Source: Weissella minor
GTDB taxonomy: Bacteria; Bacillota; Bacilli; Lactobacillales; Lactobacillaceae
Assembly: GCF_001437425.1 (NCBI RefSeq)
Contig: NZ_JQCD01000021.1
Location: 81,377 to 145,376, forward strand
Length of the DNA: 64,000 bases
Direction of reading: 5' to 3'
Shown here: positions 54,194-62,687 of the stretch, piece after piece
Position numbering within the stretch: the first letter of the stretch is position 1
How the letters are laid out: each line of letters opens with the position of its first letter
Program-made: the position numbers and the translations under genes
Notes under the pieces: model-generated
What the model was told of the DNA's origin: nothing
The model's database searches: none
Seen by the model: the letters and a program-made list of their open reading frames with translations, nothing else

Positions 54194-54826
54194 ATGGAAC
54201 AGTTTATTGAAACTGCGATAAATCAATTTGGATATCTAGCCATTGCGCTGTTGATTGCGATTGAAAATATATTTCCGCCAATACCATCTGAGTTAATTTT
54301 AACTTTTGCTGGATTTTTGACGACTAGCTCACAATTGACGATTGTTGGTGCAATTATTGCTGCAACAGTGGGGGCCGGAATTGGAGCAGCTGTCTTATAT
54401 TGGGTTGGAACGTTTTTGGACATGGACCGTCTTGAACAACTAGTGAATAGTCGTCTGGGACGGATGTTACATTTGCGTTTAAAAGATTTTGAAAAAGCAG
54501 AATATCACTTTACGAAGCATGGGCGTTTAGCAGTCTTTCTGGGGCGCTTTGTACCGGTTGTCCGTAGCTTGATTTCAGTACCAGCTGGAATGACAAAAAT
54601 GCCATTTGGTACCTTTATGTTATATAGTTTGGCGGGAGCTGGAATCTGGAACACAGTCTTAATTGTTTTGGGACACTACGCTGGACAGGCTTGGAAGCAA
54701 GTGATTGTTTGGGCTGATGATTTCAAGATTGTCGTTGTGATTATTGTGGCCTTGGTGGCAGTTGCTTGGTTAGCATATTATTTGTATAACAAAAAGCGCA
54801 CCCCAGCAAAATCAGTTGAAGATTAA
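54194..54826 (+). CDS. DedA family membrane protein
   Basis: A 210-residue DedA/SNARE-associated family protein with about five hydrophobic segments. The conserved loops are ENIFPPIPSELIL and FLGRFVPVVRSLISVPAGMTKMPF, with the key Arg and Pro residues. DedA proteins are linked to lipid carrier recycling (undecaprenyl phosphate or phospholipid scrambling). GAGGGA stands before the ATG. A bidirectional terminator separates it from the convergent DUF308 gene. Confidence 0.9.
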   Translation: MEQFIETAINQFGYLAIALLIAIENIFPPIPSELILTFAGFLTTSSQLTIVGAIIAATVGAGIGAAVLYWVGTFLDMDRLEQLVNSRLGRMLHLRLKDFEKAEYHFTKHGRLAVFLGRFVPVVRSLISVPAGMTKMPFGTFMLYSLAGAGIWNTVLIVLGHYAGQAWKQVIVWADDFKIVVVIIVALVAVAWLAYYLYNKKRTPAKSVED

Positions 54827-54859
54827 AAAAACACGCAATTCATTGAATTGCGTGTTTTT
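54825..54859. terminator. Bidirectional terminator between dedA and the DUF308 gene
   Basis: ACACGCAATT pairs with AATTGCGTGT around CATTG; flanking A and T runs serve both strands. Confidence 0.9.
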
Positions 54860-54862
54860 GTT

Positions 54863-55465
54863 TTAATTTTTATGACGTGGACTAAAGAGGGCAATGAAGA
54901 GGAAGAAGATTCCTAAGATATCTGAAAAGATACCGATTAAAGTCGTCATTGTACTTGCTGGAATGTCTGAAACCAATGTTAGGTAAAGCCCCATTCCCAG
55001 ACCAACCGCACCAAGGGCAAGTGTAATTAGACGTTGCCAATTACGTAATAACTCAGGTGACCAACTTTGTGCGAGCATACTTGTTGCATTGAAGAGAATC
55101 CAAAAACCGAAGATAAGGCTTGAAAAGTCCTTCGTAACATCTTGACGGAATAAAAAGATGAGACCTAAAACGGTACTAAGGAGTGCACTCATCAAGAATG
55201 CACCGCGCAAGTAAGTGCTTTTAGAAAAAAGCATTAAATCAATAACGGCAATGAAAATTGAAAAAATTGCGAATAAGGGCGTCATTGAGGTTAATGTGTT
55301 TTCTGGAAAAATAAAAGCTAAAATTCCAAGAACAATGGATACAATTCCGGCACCAACTAAGAAACGACGTGTTAGTTCAGTGACGATTACCTTTTGTTCA
55401 GGCTTGCTTTCGGGGCGGACGGTAACATCAGGTTCCGTCTCAGGATTGACTTCTTGTTTTGACAT
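54863..55465 (-). CDS. DUF308/HdeD-like membrane protein
   Basis: A 200-residue membrane protein with about six hydrophobic segments after a charged N-terminal tail of some 28 residues. The paired helices and the spacing resemble the DUF308/HdeD family, small membrane proteins associated in Gram-negatives with acid stress; no specific function is known here. AAGGAG lies before the ATG on the minus strand. It is convergent with dedA. Confidence 0.75.
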   Translation of the reverse strand: MSKQEVNPETEPDVTVRPESKPEQKVIVTELTRRFLVGAGIVSIVLGILAFIFPENTLTSMTPLFAIFSIFIAVIDLMLFSKSTYLRGAFLMSALLSTVLGLIFLFRQDVTKDFSSLIFGFWILFNATSMLAQSWSPELLRNWQRLITLALGAVGLGMGLYLTLVSDIPASTMTTLIGIFSDILGIFFLFIALFSPRHKN

Positions 55466-55545
55466 GTGACGATATACTCCTTACCTAATTAATATAGCTA
55501 AGTCTAGCAACTTGTAAACCAAGCGTCAAATGGCAATACGGCCAA

Positions 55546-55575
55546 ATAAAAACAGCCATTAAAATATGGCTGTTT
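55546..55575 (-). terminator. Terminator of murF
   Basis: On the minus strand AAACAGCCAT (from 55575) pairs with ATGGCTGTTT (down to 55550), then T. Confidence 0.85.
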
Positions 55576-55580
55576 AGTAT

Positions 55581-56948
55581 TTAATCAATAAGTTTTTCAA
55601 CAACGTTTTCTAAATGAATCCCATGTGATCCCTTTAGGAGCAAGATGTCATCGGCTGTCAATTGGGCTTGAAGCGCTGATGTTAAGTCATCTAAAGCATT
55701 TGATGGATAGAGATGGACTTGATCAGCTGGATATTTTGTTGCTAAGGCATCAGCTAAGGCTTCCATGAGTTCACCGACCAAATAAACCTGTTGAATCTTT
55801 TCGGGATCTAAGTCTGGTGCTAAACTAGCGTGTAGTTCAGGTGCAGCTGTTCCTAGTTGAAGCATATCACCCAAAACGGCAATGCGCTTACCATCAGTTG
55901 GGACAGTGCTGAAAGATTGCAGAACTTCTTTAGCTGCGGTTGGATTTGAGTTATAAACATCAGATAGAATCTGACCACCAAAACGACCATTCAACCATTG
56001 GGTACGGTTAGCAGTAATTGGTGCATTGATTAAGGCATCAGCCATTTTGGCGTCATCAATGCCTAATAGATGCCCAACACTAATTGCTGACAAAGCATTG
56101 GCAACGTTATAGCATCCGGTTAATGGGATAGTAAAGCTTTGATTGCTAGTATTAGTTGTGAAAGTTGCCTTGGTTGGCGTCATTTCAATGTCAGATGCGA
56201 ACAAATCATTTTCTGAATTAAGGCCAAAACGGACACTGTGCAAATTGTCTTTGGCACCAACACGTTCGATTAATAAAGGTTCGTCCCCGTTATAAACCAA
56301 GGTGCTATCTGACTTGAAGCCGTCTGTAATTTGCATTTTACCATCAGCGATGCGACCACGGGTCTTAAAGAATTCGATGTGGGCCTCACCAATCATTGTC
56401 AGTACAGCAATATCAGGTTGGACCATCGTTGATAGTTTGTTTAAATCACCCGGATGATCCATCCCTAGTTCTAAGACCAAGAGTTCTGTATCATCATCCA
56501 TGGCTAAAATCGTTGTTGGCACGCCAATTTCATTGTTGAAGTTTTCAGGTGTCTTTAAAGTTTTAAACTTTGTGGCACCAATTGCGGCAATTAAATCTTT
56601 TGTGGTTGTTTTACCATTTGAACCTGAAATTGCGACAACTTTAGGTGCAACTTTATGGAGATAGAATTCAGCAACCGCTTGGAACGCAGTCAGTGTATCA
56701 TCGACTAAAATCAACGGAATTTCAGTTGGATAGGGGGTGTGGTCTTTTTGCCAAAGGGCAGCAGTGGCACCATTTTGAACGGCGCTATCGATATAGGCGT
56801 GTCCATCATTGTCAGCAACAAGCGGTACAAATAAACTGTCAGGCTTAGCTTGACGTGAATCAAAACTGGTGGTCGTGACCGTGACGTTTTGTTCGTTTTG
56901 AATCGGTGCATGCAAAGCATCGGCAATTTGTTGAATTGAAAGTTTCAT
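55581..56948 (-). CDS. murF: UDP-MurNAc-tripeptide--D-alanyl-D-alanine ligase (MurF)
   Basis: Adds the terminal dipeptide (or depsipeptide) to the wall precursor, in the cytoplasm. It has 455 residues. The ATP loop is SGSNGKTTTKDL, followed by ENFNNEIGVPTTIL and LGMDHPGDL. The C-terminal domain carries LLKGSHGIHLENVV. Whether the ligand is D-Ala-D-Ala or D-Ala-D-Lac, as in vancomycin-resistant relatives, cannot be read from MurF alone. GAGGAT precedes the ATG on the minus strand. It is divergent from mreB. Confidence 0.95.
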   Translation of the reverse strand: MKLSIQQIADALHAPIQNEQNVTVTTTSFDSRQAKPDSLFVPLVADNDGHAYIDSAVQNGATAALWQKDHTPYPTEIPLILVDDTLTAFQAVAEFYLHKVAPKVVAISGSNGKTTTKDLIAAIGATKFKTLKTPENFNNEIGVPTTILAMDDDTELLVLELGMDHPGDLNKLSTMVQPDIAVLTMIGEAHIEFFKTRGRIADGKMQITDGFKSDSTLVYNGDEPLLIERVGAKDNLHSVRFGLNSENDLFASDIEMTPTKATFTTNTSNQSFTIPLTGCYNVANALSAISVGHLLGIDDAKMADALINAPITANRTQWLNGRFGGQILSDVYNSNPTAAKEVLQSFSTVPTDGKRIAVLGDMLQLGTAAPELHASLAPDLDPEKIQQVYLVGELMEALADALATKYPADQVHLYPSNALDDLTSALQAQLTADDILLLKGSHGIHLENVVEKLID

Positions 56949-57044
56949 ATAAATTATCCTCTGTGAATTGTATTTTCTCTAAATCAATTTTACACTGGAA
57001 CAGAAACAACAAGCAAATTAAATCAAATTTGTTGTATACTAATA

Positions 57045-57081
57045 TGATAGAATATTAAAATTAAAAACAGATAGTCTGTTT
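57045..57081 (+). promoter_or_regulatory. mreB promoter and leader hairpin
   Basis: An extended -10, TGATAGAAT (57045-57053). AAACAGA (57065-57071) pairs with TCTGTTT (57075-57081) around TAG, ending 5 bases before the ribosome site GAAGAGGTG. The hairpin would lie at the very 5' end of the transcript. Confidence 0.5.
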
Positions 57082-57097
57082 ATGAAGAGGTGAAAAC

Positions 57098-58081
57098 ATG
57101 GCTAAAACAATTGGAATTGATTTAGGTACGGCAAACGTCCTGATCTATGTTGAAGGCGAAGGGATTGTACTTAATGAACCATCCGTTGTGGCAATTGATA
57201 CCCAAAAGGAAAAGGTCTTAGCAGTCGGAACCGATGCGTACAAGATGGTTGGACGTACGCCTGGAAATATCCGCGCTGTACGTCCTTTGAAGGATGGTGT
57301 GATTTCAGATTTTGATATGACTGAAGCAATGTTGTCATATTTCATGTCAAAATTAAATGCCAAAGGGGTTATGAGTCGTCCGAATGTGATGGTTTGTGCA
57401 CCTACTAATATTACTGAAATTGAACGTAAAGCGATTATTGAAGCCGCTGAAAAATCAGGTGGTGGCACTGTTTATCTTGAATATGAACCAAAGGTTGCCG
57501 CTGTTGGGGCTGGTTTGAATATTTTCTCACCAATCGCCTCAATGGTGATTGACATGGGTGGTGGAACATCAGATATTGCGGTGCTTTCACTTGGTGATAT
57601 TGTGCGTAGTGAATCAATTCGCTTTGCTGGTGATCGCTTGAATGCAGATATTGCTAACTACATTAAGCGCGAATTTGGTTTGCAAGTTGGGGAACGTACC
57701 GCTGAAACGGTGAAAATCCAATTAGGAACAGCAATTCCAGTTGATGAACCTAAGGAAATGGAAGTCCGTGGTCGTGATACATTCTCAGGAATGCCACGTA
57801 CCATCACTTTAGATGAAAACGTTATTGAAGCAGCAATCCATGATTCAATTGCCCATGTTGCTAAGTCAGCGCACCATGTGCTTTCTGAATTGCAACCAGA
57901 ACTTTCAGCCGATATTATTGATCGTGGCATTGTTTTGACTGGTGGTGGTGCGCTGTTACATGGTATGGATAAGTACCTAGCGGATGAATTGCAAGTACCA
58001 GTTATGATTTCAGATAGTCCATTAGATAATGTGGCGAAGGGTGCTGGGGAGTTACTTGAACATATCACGAAGGGTGCCTAA
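57098..58081 (+). CDS. mreB: Rod-shape actin homologue MreB
   Basis: A 327-residue bacterial actin that organises cell elongation under the membrane. Phosphate loops are IGIDLGTANVLIYV and MVIDMGGGTSDIAVLS; the hinge is GGGALLHGMDKYL. It is slightly shorter than MreB of Bacillus and could equally be called Mbl. The gene is followed by a DUF2969 gene and rodA, an elongation cluster. It indicates rod or short-rod growth machinery, though related coccobacilli also keep mreB. Confidence 0.95.
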   Translation: MAKTIGIDLGTANVLIYVEGEGIVLNEPSVVAIDTQKEKVLAVGTDAYKMVGRTPGNIRAVRPLKDGVISDFDMTEAMLSYFMSKLNAKGVMSRPNVMVCAPTNITEIERKAIIEAAEKSGGGTVYLEYEPKVAAVGAGLNIFSPIASMVIDMGGGTSDIAVLSLGDIVRSESIRFAGDRLNADIANYIKREFGLQVGERTAETVKIQLGTAIPVDEPKEMEVRGRDTFSGMPRTITLDENVIEAAIHDSIAHVAKSAHHVLSELQPELSADIIDRGIVLTGGGALLHGMDKYLADELQVPVMISDSPLDNVAKGAGELLEHITKGA

Positions 58082-58091
58082 AGGGGGACAC

Positions 58092-58301
58092 ATGTCGAAA
58101 AAAAATAAAGCAATCTCAGTTGAGATTAGTGATCCGATTGATAATCGATCAGAAGTTAAAGTTAATAAAGTTGTCTTAGGTCATATTATTGAACAAGACG
58201 ATGCGGTAACAATTGAATATGCTGACAAGCGTTCAGCAAAGGCCCCTGATTTTGATACAGGTGTGTCAATGCTGATTGCTGAATACAATTTGCACCATTA
58301 G
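58092..58301 (+). CDS. DUF2969 family small protein
   Basis: A 69-residue acidic/basic protein matching the DUF2969 family of Lactobacillales, located next to rodA in many of them. It starts MSKKNKAISVEISD and has a mostly beta-strand pattern with no membrane segment or signal. AAGGGGG lies 5 bases before the ATG at 58092; the longer frame opening in mreB is not the start. Its function is unknown; the context suggests a role near elongation. Confidence 0.85.
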   Translation: MSKKNKAISVEISDPIDNRSEVKVNKVVLGHIIEQDDAVTIEYADKRSAKAPDFDTGVSMLIAEYNLHH

Positions 58302-58311
58302 AGGTGATCTG

Positions 58312-59505
58312 ATGTTTAAACGATTTTTTAGTTCAAAGGGTGAAATCGACTGGTCAATTGTGTTTGTGGTCATGATGTTAGCTATTATTGGACTGGCATC
58401 GATTTATGTGGCAGCAACCCATGATGGGACGGGAATTAATGTTTCACGTATGGTCATCATGCAATTCATCTATTACATGCTAGGGGTTGGCATTGTCATT
58501 TTCATTATGCAATTTGACTCAGAGCAGTTATGGCGACTGTCCCCTTATATTTTCGGAATTGGTGTGATTCTCATGATTGGTGTGCTCTTCTTTTATAGTC
58601 GTGCATACGAAGCCCAGACTGGTGGAAAATCATGGTTTGCTTTAGGGCCGGTCACATTCCAACCTTCCGAAGTGATGAAACCAGCTTTTATTGTGATGTT
58701 GGCACGTGTTATTGCAAAACATAATTTTGATAATCCAATTCATACGATGGAGTCAGATTGGAAGTTGTTGGCAAAAATCATTGCTTGGACGATTCCGGTT
58801 GTTATATTGGTTTTGTTACAACATGATTTTGGAACAATGTTAGTCTTTTTGGCCATTGTCTTTGGAATGGTAATCGTATCTGGGATTTCTTGGAAAATTT
58901 TAGGGCCAATTTTAGTGGTCGGAACAATTGTGGCCAGTGTCACATTACTATTGGTTACCCAAACGTGGGGTCGTCATCTGTTAGAACAAGTTGGTTTTGA
59001 AGCGTATCAATTCGATCGTGTTGATTCATGGTTGAATCCGCAAGGAGATACATCAAATGCCGGTTATCAATTGTGGCAGTCGATTAAAGCGATTGGATCT
59101 GGTGGTTTAGCCGGAACTGGCTTTAACGTGTCACACGTTGATGTGCCAGTGCGTGAGTCTGATATGATTTTTGCTGTGATTGGTGAAAACTTTGGCTTTA
59201 TCGGTAGTATTGTGGTGTTGATTTTGTACTTCTTATTGATTTACCAAATCTTCCAAGTTGTGTATGATACATCAAATCAGTTCTATGCTTATATTTCAGC
59301 TGGGGTTGTGATGATGTTGCTTTTCCACATCTTTGAAAACATTGGGATGTCAATTGGTTTGGTACCGTTGACCGGAATTCCACTACCATTTATTTCACAA
59401 GGTGGTTCGGCGATTATTGGAAATATGATTGGAATTGGTTTGATAATGTCGATGCGTTATCATAATCAATCGTTCTCACTTTCTAATCGCCAAGGATTTG
59501 AATAA
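58312..59505 (+). CDS. rodA: Peptidoglycan glycosyltransferase RodA (SEDS family)
   Basis: A 397-residue SEDS protein with about ten membrane segments that polymerises glycan strands during elongation. The conserved GPVTFQPSEVMKP loop with its Glu-like context, the WLNPQGDTSNAGYQLWQSIKAIGSGGLAGTGF region, and the late PLTGIPLPFISQGGSAIIGNM motif are all present. The frame opens at 58276; AGAGGTGAT places the start at 58312, 10 bases after the DUF2969 stop. A terminator follows at 59517-59550. Confidence 0.94.
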   Translation: MFKRFFSSKGEIDWSIVFVVMMLAIIGLASIYVAATHDGTGINVSRMVIMQFIYYMLGVGIVIFIMQFDSEQLWRLSPYIFGIGVILMIGVLFFYSRAYEAQTGGKSWFALGPVTFQPSEVMKPAFIVMLARVIAKHNFDNPIHTMESDWKLLAKIIAWTIPVVILVLLQHDFGTMLVFLAIVFGMVIVSGISWKILGPILVVGTIVASVTLLLVTQTWGRHLLEQVGFEAYQFDRVDSWLNPQGDTSNAGYQLWQSIKAIGSGGLAGTGFNVSHVDVPVRESDMIFAVIGENFGFIGSIVVLILYFLLIYQIFQVVYDTSNQFYAYISAGVVMMLLFHIFENIGMSIGLVPLTGIPLPFISQGGSAIIGNMIGIGLIMSMRYHNQSFSLSNRQGFE

Positions 59506-59516
59506 GGTAAAATGTG

Positions 59517-59550
59517 AAAGAAGTTTAGTCAAAAGCTGAACTTCTTTTTT
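59517..59550 (+). terminator. Terminator of mreB-DUF2969-rodA
   Basis: AAAGAAGTT (59517-59525) pairs with AACTTCTTT (from 59539), T run after. Confidence 0.8.
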
Positions 59551-59571
59551 CTTACAAATAAGGAGATAAAC

Positions 59572-60363
59572 ATGTTAACAATTGGATTTGTTGGATCAGG
59601 TCAAATCGCACAAGCGATGATTAAAGGGTGGACGGGTAATTCGGAAATTGAACAACTCGTCTATTCAAAAAATCAGGCAACAAAAGTGGCGGACGCCTTT
59701 GGGATTGAAGCCCGACGTTCAGTATTGGAGTTATGGCAAGATTCGGATATCGTCATTTTGGCGGTACCTGAAACAGGTTTACGTGCGTTAGCACCACAAT
59801 TACAAATGGCTGCGATGGTTAAGCCCAGTGTGATTGTCACTTCAGTCGTTGATGGTGTTGATTTTGAAACTTTGCATCAATTGTTGGGCGAAAAATTGAT
59901 GATTACACGTGCCTTGCCAAACATTAATGTCGCAGTTCGTGAAGGGTATACAGGCTTAGCGTTTGAAAGTGATATTGATGAAGAAGTGAAGGGAGCGATT
60001 GCAATGTTGTTCCTTGAGCTTGGTCGTGCTGACGAGTACGCTGAGCATCAATTCGGTGCTGTAAGTGCCTTGGCAAGTGCCGGACCAGCTTATGTCGCAT
60101 CATTTGCAGATGTATTGGCGCATGCAGCCATTGAAAACGACATCGATATTGAACGAGCAGTCTGGATGGTTGAGCAAACCCTTTTTGGAACGGCTACCCG
60201 TATGAAAAAAATGCAGGAAAGTCCAAAAATGGTTGAACAAGCGGCCGCGCCCACAGATAGTGCAGCCAAGGCGGGCTTAGATGCGCTTGCGGCAAGCGAA
60301 TTTACTGCTAGTATTAAGGCTGCCATTCAAACCGCCCGCAATGTCAGTGAAAAAAATAATTAA
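59572..60363 (+). CDS. proC: Pyrroline-5-carboxylate reductase
   Basis: Last step of proline synthesis: NAD(P)H reduction of pyrroline-5-carboxylate. It has 263 residues. The nucleotide loop is GFVGSGQIAQAMI; the family end ALAASEFTASIKAAIQTA, preceded by AAPTDSAAKAGLDAL, corresponds to the conserved proline-binding region. ProB and ProA are not in the window. AAGGAG stands 7 bases before the ATG. tRNA-Glu follows downstream under its own promoter. Confidence 0.92.
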   Translation: MLTIGFVGSGQIAQAMIKGWTGNSEIEQLVYSKNQATKVADAFGIEARRSVLELWQDSDIVILAVPETGLRALAPQLQMAAMVKPSVIVTSVVDGVDFETLHQLLGEKLMITRALPNINVAVREGYTGLAFESDIDEEVKGAIAMLFLELGRADEYAEHQFGAVSALASAGPAYVASFADVLAHAAIENDIDIERAVWMVEQTLFGTATRMKKMQESPKMVEQAAAPTDSAAKAGLDALAASEFTASIKAAIQTARNVSEKNN

Positions 60364-60377
60364 TTTTAAAAAAGTAG

Positions 60378-60406
60378 TTGCATGAACTCTATATATCTGA
60401 TATTAT
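60378..60406 (+). promoter_or_regulatory. Promoter of tRNA-Glu
   Basis: TTGCAT (60378-60383), 17-base spacer, TATTAT (60401-60406). The mature tRNA begins at 60437. Confidence 0.8.
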
Positions 60407-60436
60407 AGTTTTTGTTGTTAAAGCAACTACAATTTT

Positions 60437-60508
60437 GGCTCATTGGTCAAGCGGTTAAGACTCCGGTTTTTCACACCGGCATCCAGGGTTCGACTCCCTG
60501 ATGAGCTA
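60437..60508 (+). tRNA. tRNA-Glu (anticodon TTC)
   Basis: A 72-base cloverleaf. The acceptor stem GGCTCAT/ATGAGCT has a terminal G-U pair and discriminator A. The anticodon stem CCGGT/ACCGG encloses TTTTCAC, giving anticodon TTC for glutamate GAA/GAG. The T arm has GTTCGAC. The 3' CCA is not encoded. It has its own promoter and terminator. Confidence 0.95.
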
Positions 60509-60515
60509 TCGATAG

Positions 60516-60546
60516 GAATCCCCTTTGTGATAAAGGGGATTTTTTT
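60516..60546 (+). terminator. Terminator of tRNA-Glu
   Basis: ATCCCCTTT (60518-60526) pairs perfectly with AAAGGGGAT (60532-60540), then T run. Confidence 0.9.
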
Positions 60547-60585
60547 GTACAATTAGAGTATAAACTAATGGATGAGGTAAGCAGC

Positions 60586-61395
60586 ATGGAATTTATTGTG
60601 ACGGATTTGGATGGCACATTTTTAGATGATAATAAGCATTTTAATGCCAAGCTTTTTGATGAAGTTCTAACTGATTGGGAAGCAGCAGGAAATCGCTTTG
60701 TTATTGCGACTGGACGTGAATTGAAGTGGGTTGAAAAAGTCTTTTCAGATTTTGTCGATCGCATTGATGTTGTCTCAAGTAATGGTGCTGTTGTCCGACC
60801 ATTGGGTCTACCAGAAATGCGTTCAATGATTGCACCTGAAACATTGGTTGAATTACAACATTTTATTGAACAAAGCGGTCTTTTACCGACTGGCGGTTTA
60901 CGGACATATACCGATGATGCCATGTACCTTGTGGATGGCATGGGTGAGATTGAACCTGAATCTTATGCTTTTATGAGTTCACTATACGATGGCGTGGATG
61001 AAATTAAGAGTTTAGCAGAAGTTAAGACGCCCGTAAGCACCGTGACTGGTCGTTGGCCTGGAAACCATGAGGACGGCTATCAAGTCATGGAAGCCATTAA
61101 CCAATCTGGTTTACCTTTGTTTGCGACAACCTCAGGTTATGGAACTGTTGATATTTTGCCAGCAGGTGTCAATAAGGCAATGGCTTTGGATAAGTTAGTG
61201 GCAGCCCTTGGGACAACCAATGATCATTTGGTAGCCTTTGGTGATGGTATGAATGACTATGAGATGCTACAACATGCCCATACTGGCTATGTGATGCCAA
61301 ATGGAAATGCCTTTTTATTGGAACAAAAAGAATTCAAACATGCGGCCTTTGATAATAATCATGATGGTGTTTTGAAAACAATTCAAGCATGGTAA
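60586..61395 (+). CDS. Cof-type HAD phosphatase
   Basis: A 269-residue HAD hydrolase of the type IIB class. Motif I is VTDLDGTFLDD, motif II lies in VIATGRE, motif III is the Lys of GVNKAMAL, and motif IV is AFGDGMNDYEML. It resembles the phosphatase at 9566 in layout but is not close in sequence. The substrate is unknown. GAGGT at 60571-60575 supports the ATG at 60586 rather than the one at 60568. Confidence 0.88.
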   Translation: MEFIVTDLDGTFLDDNKHFNAKLFDEVLTDWEAAGNRFVIATGRELKWVEKVFSDFVDRIDVVSSNGAVVRPLGLPEMRSMIAPETLVELQHFIEQSGLLPTGGLRTYTDDAMYLVDGMGEIEPESYAFMSSLYDGVDEIKSLAEVKTPVSTVTGRWPGNHEDGYQVMEAINQSGLPLFATTSGYGTVDILPAGVNKAMALDKLVAALGTTNDHLVAFGDGMNDYEMLQHAHTGYVMPNGNAFLLEQKEFKHAAFDNNHDGVLKTIQAW

Positions 61396-61448
61396 ACAAT
61401 AAGCGTGGTGATGAAAATCGTCACTCTTTTTTATTTTACTGGAAAAAT

Positions 61449-61468
61449 TGGACTAGACCATCTATAAT
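61449..61468 (+). promoter_or_regulatory. nagA promoter with NagR/DasR-type operator
   Basis: TGGACTAGACCA (61449-61460) is a near-palindrome with one mismatch to the dre core TGGTCTAGACCA bound by NagR (YvoA) and DasR. TATAAT follows at 61463-61468, so the bound repressor would cover the promoter. NagR is encoded just after nagA. Confidence 0.75.
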
Positions 61469-61512
61469 AGAAAGAGAACAAAGTTGTGATGCAGATTTGA
61501 TAGGGGGAAATT

Positions 61513-62679
61513 ATGAGTAAAGTACTAATTCATGCGACAATTTACACCGGTAATCAGGATTTGCCAGTGATTGAAGATGGTTATATTCGCTTCAATAAGA
61601 CCATTCAAGCAATGGGACCAATGGCAACATATCAGCCTGCCGCTGGAGATGAAGTTGAGCATGTCGAACAAAAAATCATTGTACCAGGATTTATTGACAC
61701 ACATACCCATGGTGCTTATGGGTTTGATACAATGGATGGTAATGTTGATGATTTGTTGAAGATGGTACAGGGACAATTAAGTGAAGGAATCACAACAATT
61801 TTCCCAACGACGATGACCCAATCAGTTGATAGCATCAGTCAAGCCATGGTTGCGATTAATGAGGCCGCTCAAAAAGAACCAGCGATTAAAGGGGTTCATT
61901 TGGAAGGTCCATTTGTAAATCCACATTATAAAGGTGCTCAACCAGAACAATACATGATTGCGCCATCTGTTGAATTGGTTCAAAAATGGAATGAATTATC
62001 AGGTAATCGCGTACGCTTGATTACGTATGCCCCTGAACGAGCTGAAAATTTGACTGAATTTGAAGATTATTTATTGCAAAATAATATCCAAGGATCAATT
62101 GGTCATTCAGATGCAACCCGTGAATTCTTAAAAGACCAAGTTAGAGCAAGTCGTGTCACCCATTTGTATAACGCACAACGTCCCATGCACCATCGTGAGG
62201 CTGGCGTAACTGGACATGCAATGCTCGAACAAAATATTCATGGTGAATTGATCGTTGATGGTTACCATGTGGCGCCAGATATGGTTAAATTAGCTTATCA
62301 AGTAAAATCAGCTAAGCGGATTGACTTAATTACAGACTCAATGCGTGCTAAAGGTTTGGGTGATGGTGAATCTGAACTTGGTGGACAAAAAGTTTGGGTT
62401 AAAGACAAACAAGCCCGCCTTGAAAATGGAGCGCTTGCTGGTTCTGTGCTTGAATTTGATGATGCCTTCCGTAATGTGATGAACTTTACGGGTGCTAGCA
62501 TTGAAGAAGCCGTTCAAATGGCTTCTGTCAACCAAGCCGAAGCGTTTGGATTGACGCAAAAGGGAACTTTAGAAGTTGGGAAAGATGCTGACTTAAATGT
62601 CTTTACCCATGATTTAAATCAATTGACAGATACTTATAGTGTTGGACGTCACTTTACGAAAGCTGATGCTCCAAAGTAG
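61513..62679 (+). CDS. nagA: N-acetylglucosamine-6-phosphate deacetylase
   Basis: Removes acetyl from GlcNAc-6-P to give GlcN-6-P during amino-sugar use and wall recycling; cytoplasmic amidohydrolase of 388 residues. Metal and substrate motifs are PGFIDTHTHGAYGFDTMDG, HLEGPFVNPHYKGAQ and IGHSDATREF; the catalytic Asp lies in LITDSMRAKGLGDG. AGGGGGAAA is the ribosome site, a 10-base complement to the terminator loop of the candidate small RNA. nagB is not adjacent. The upstream operator implies repression by NagR. Confidence 0.95.
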   Translation: MSKVLIHATIYTGNQDLPVIEDGYIRFNKTIQAMGPMATYQPAAGDEVEHVEQKIIVPGFIDTHTHGAYGFDTMDGNVDDLLKMVQGQLSEGITTIFPTTMTQSVDSISQAMVAINEAAQKEPAIKGVHLEGPFVNPHYKGAQPEQYMIAPSVELVQKWNELSGNRVRLITYAPERAENLTEFEDYLLQNNIQGSIGHSDATREFLKDQVRASRVTHLYNAQRPMHHREAGVTGHAMLEQNIHGELIVDGYHVAPDMVKLAYQVKSAKRIDLITDSMRAKGLGDGESELGGQKVWVKDKQARLENGALAGSVLEFDDAFRNVMNFTGASIEEAVQMASVNQAEAFGLTQKGTLEVGKDADLNVFTHDLNQLTDTYSVGRHFTKADAPK

Positions 62680-62687
62680 GAGGAAAC

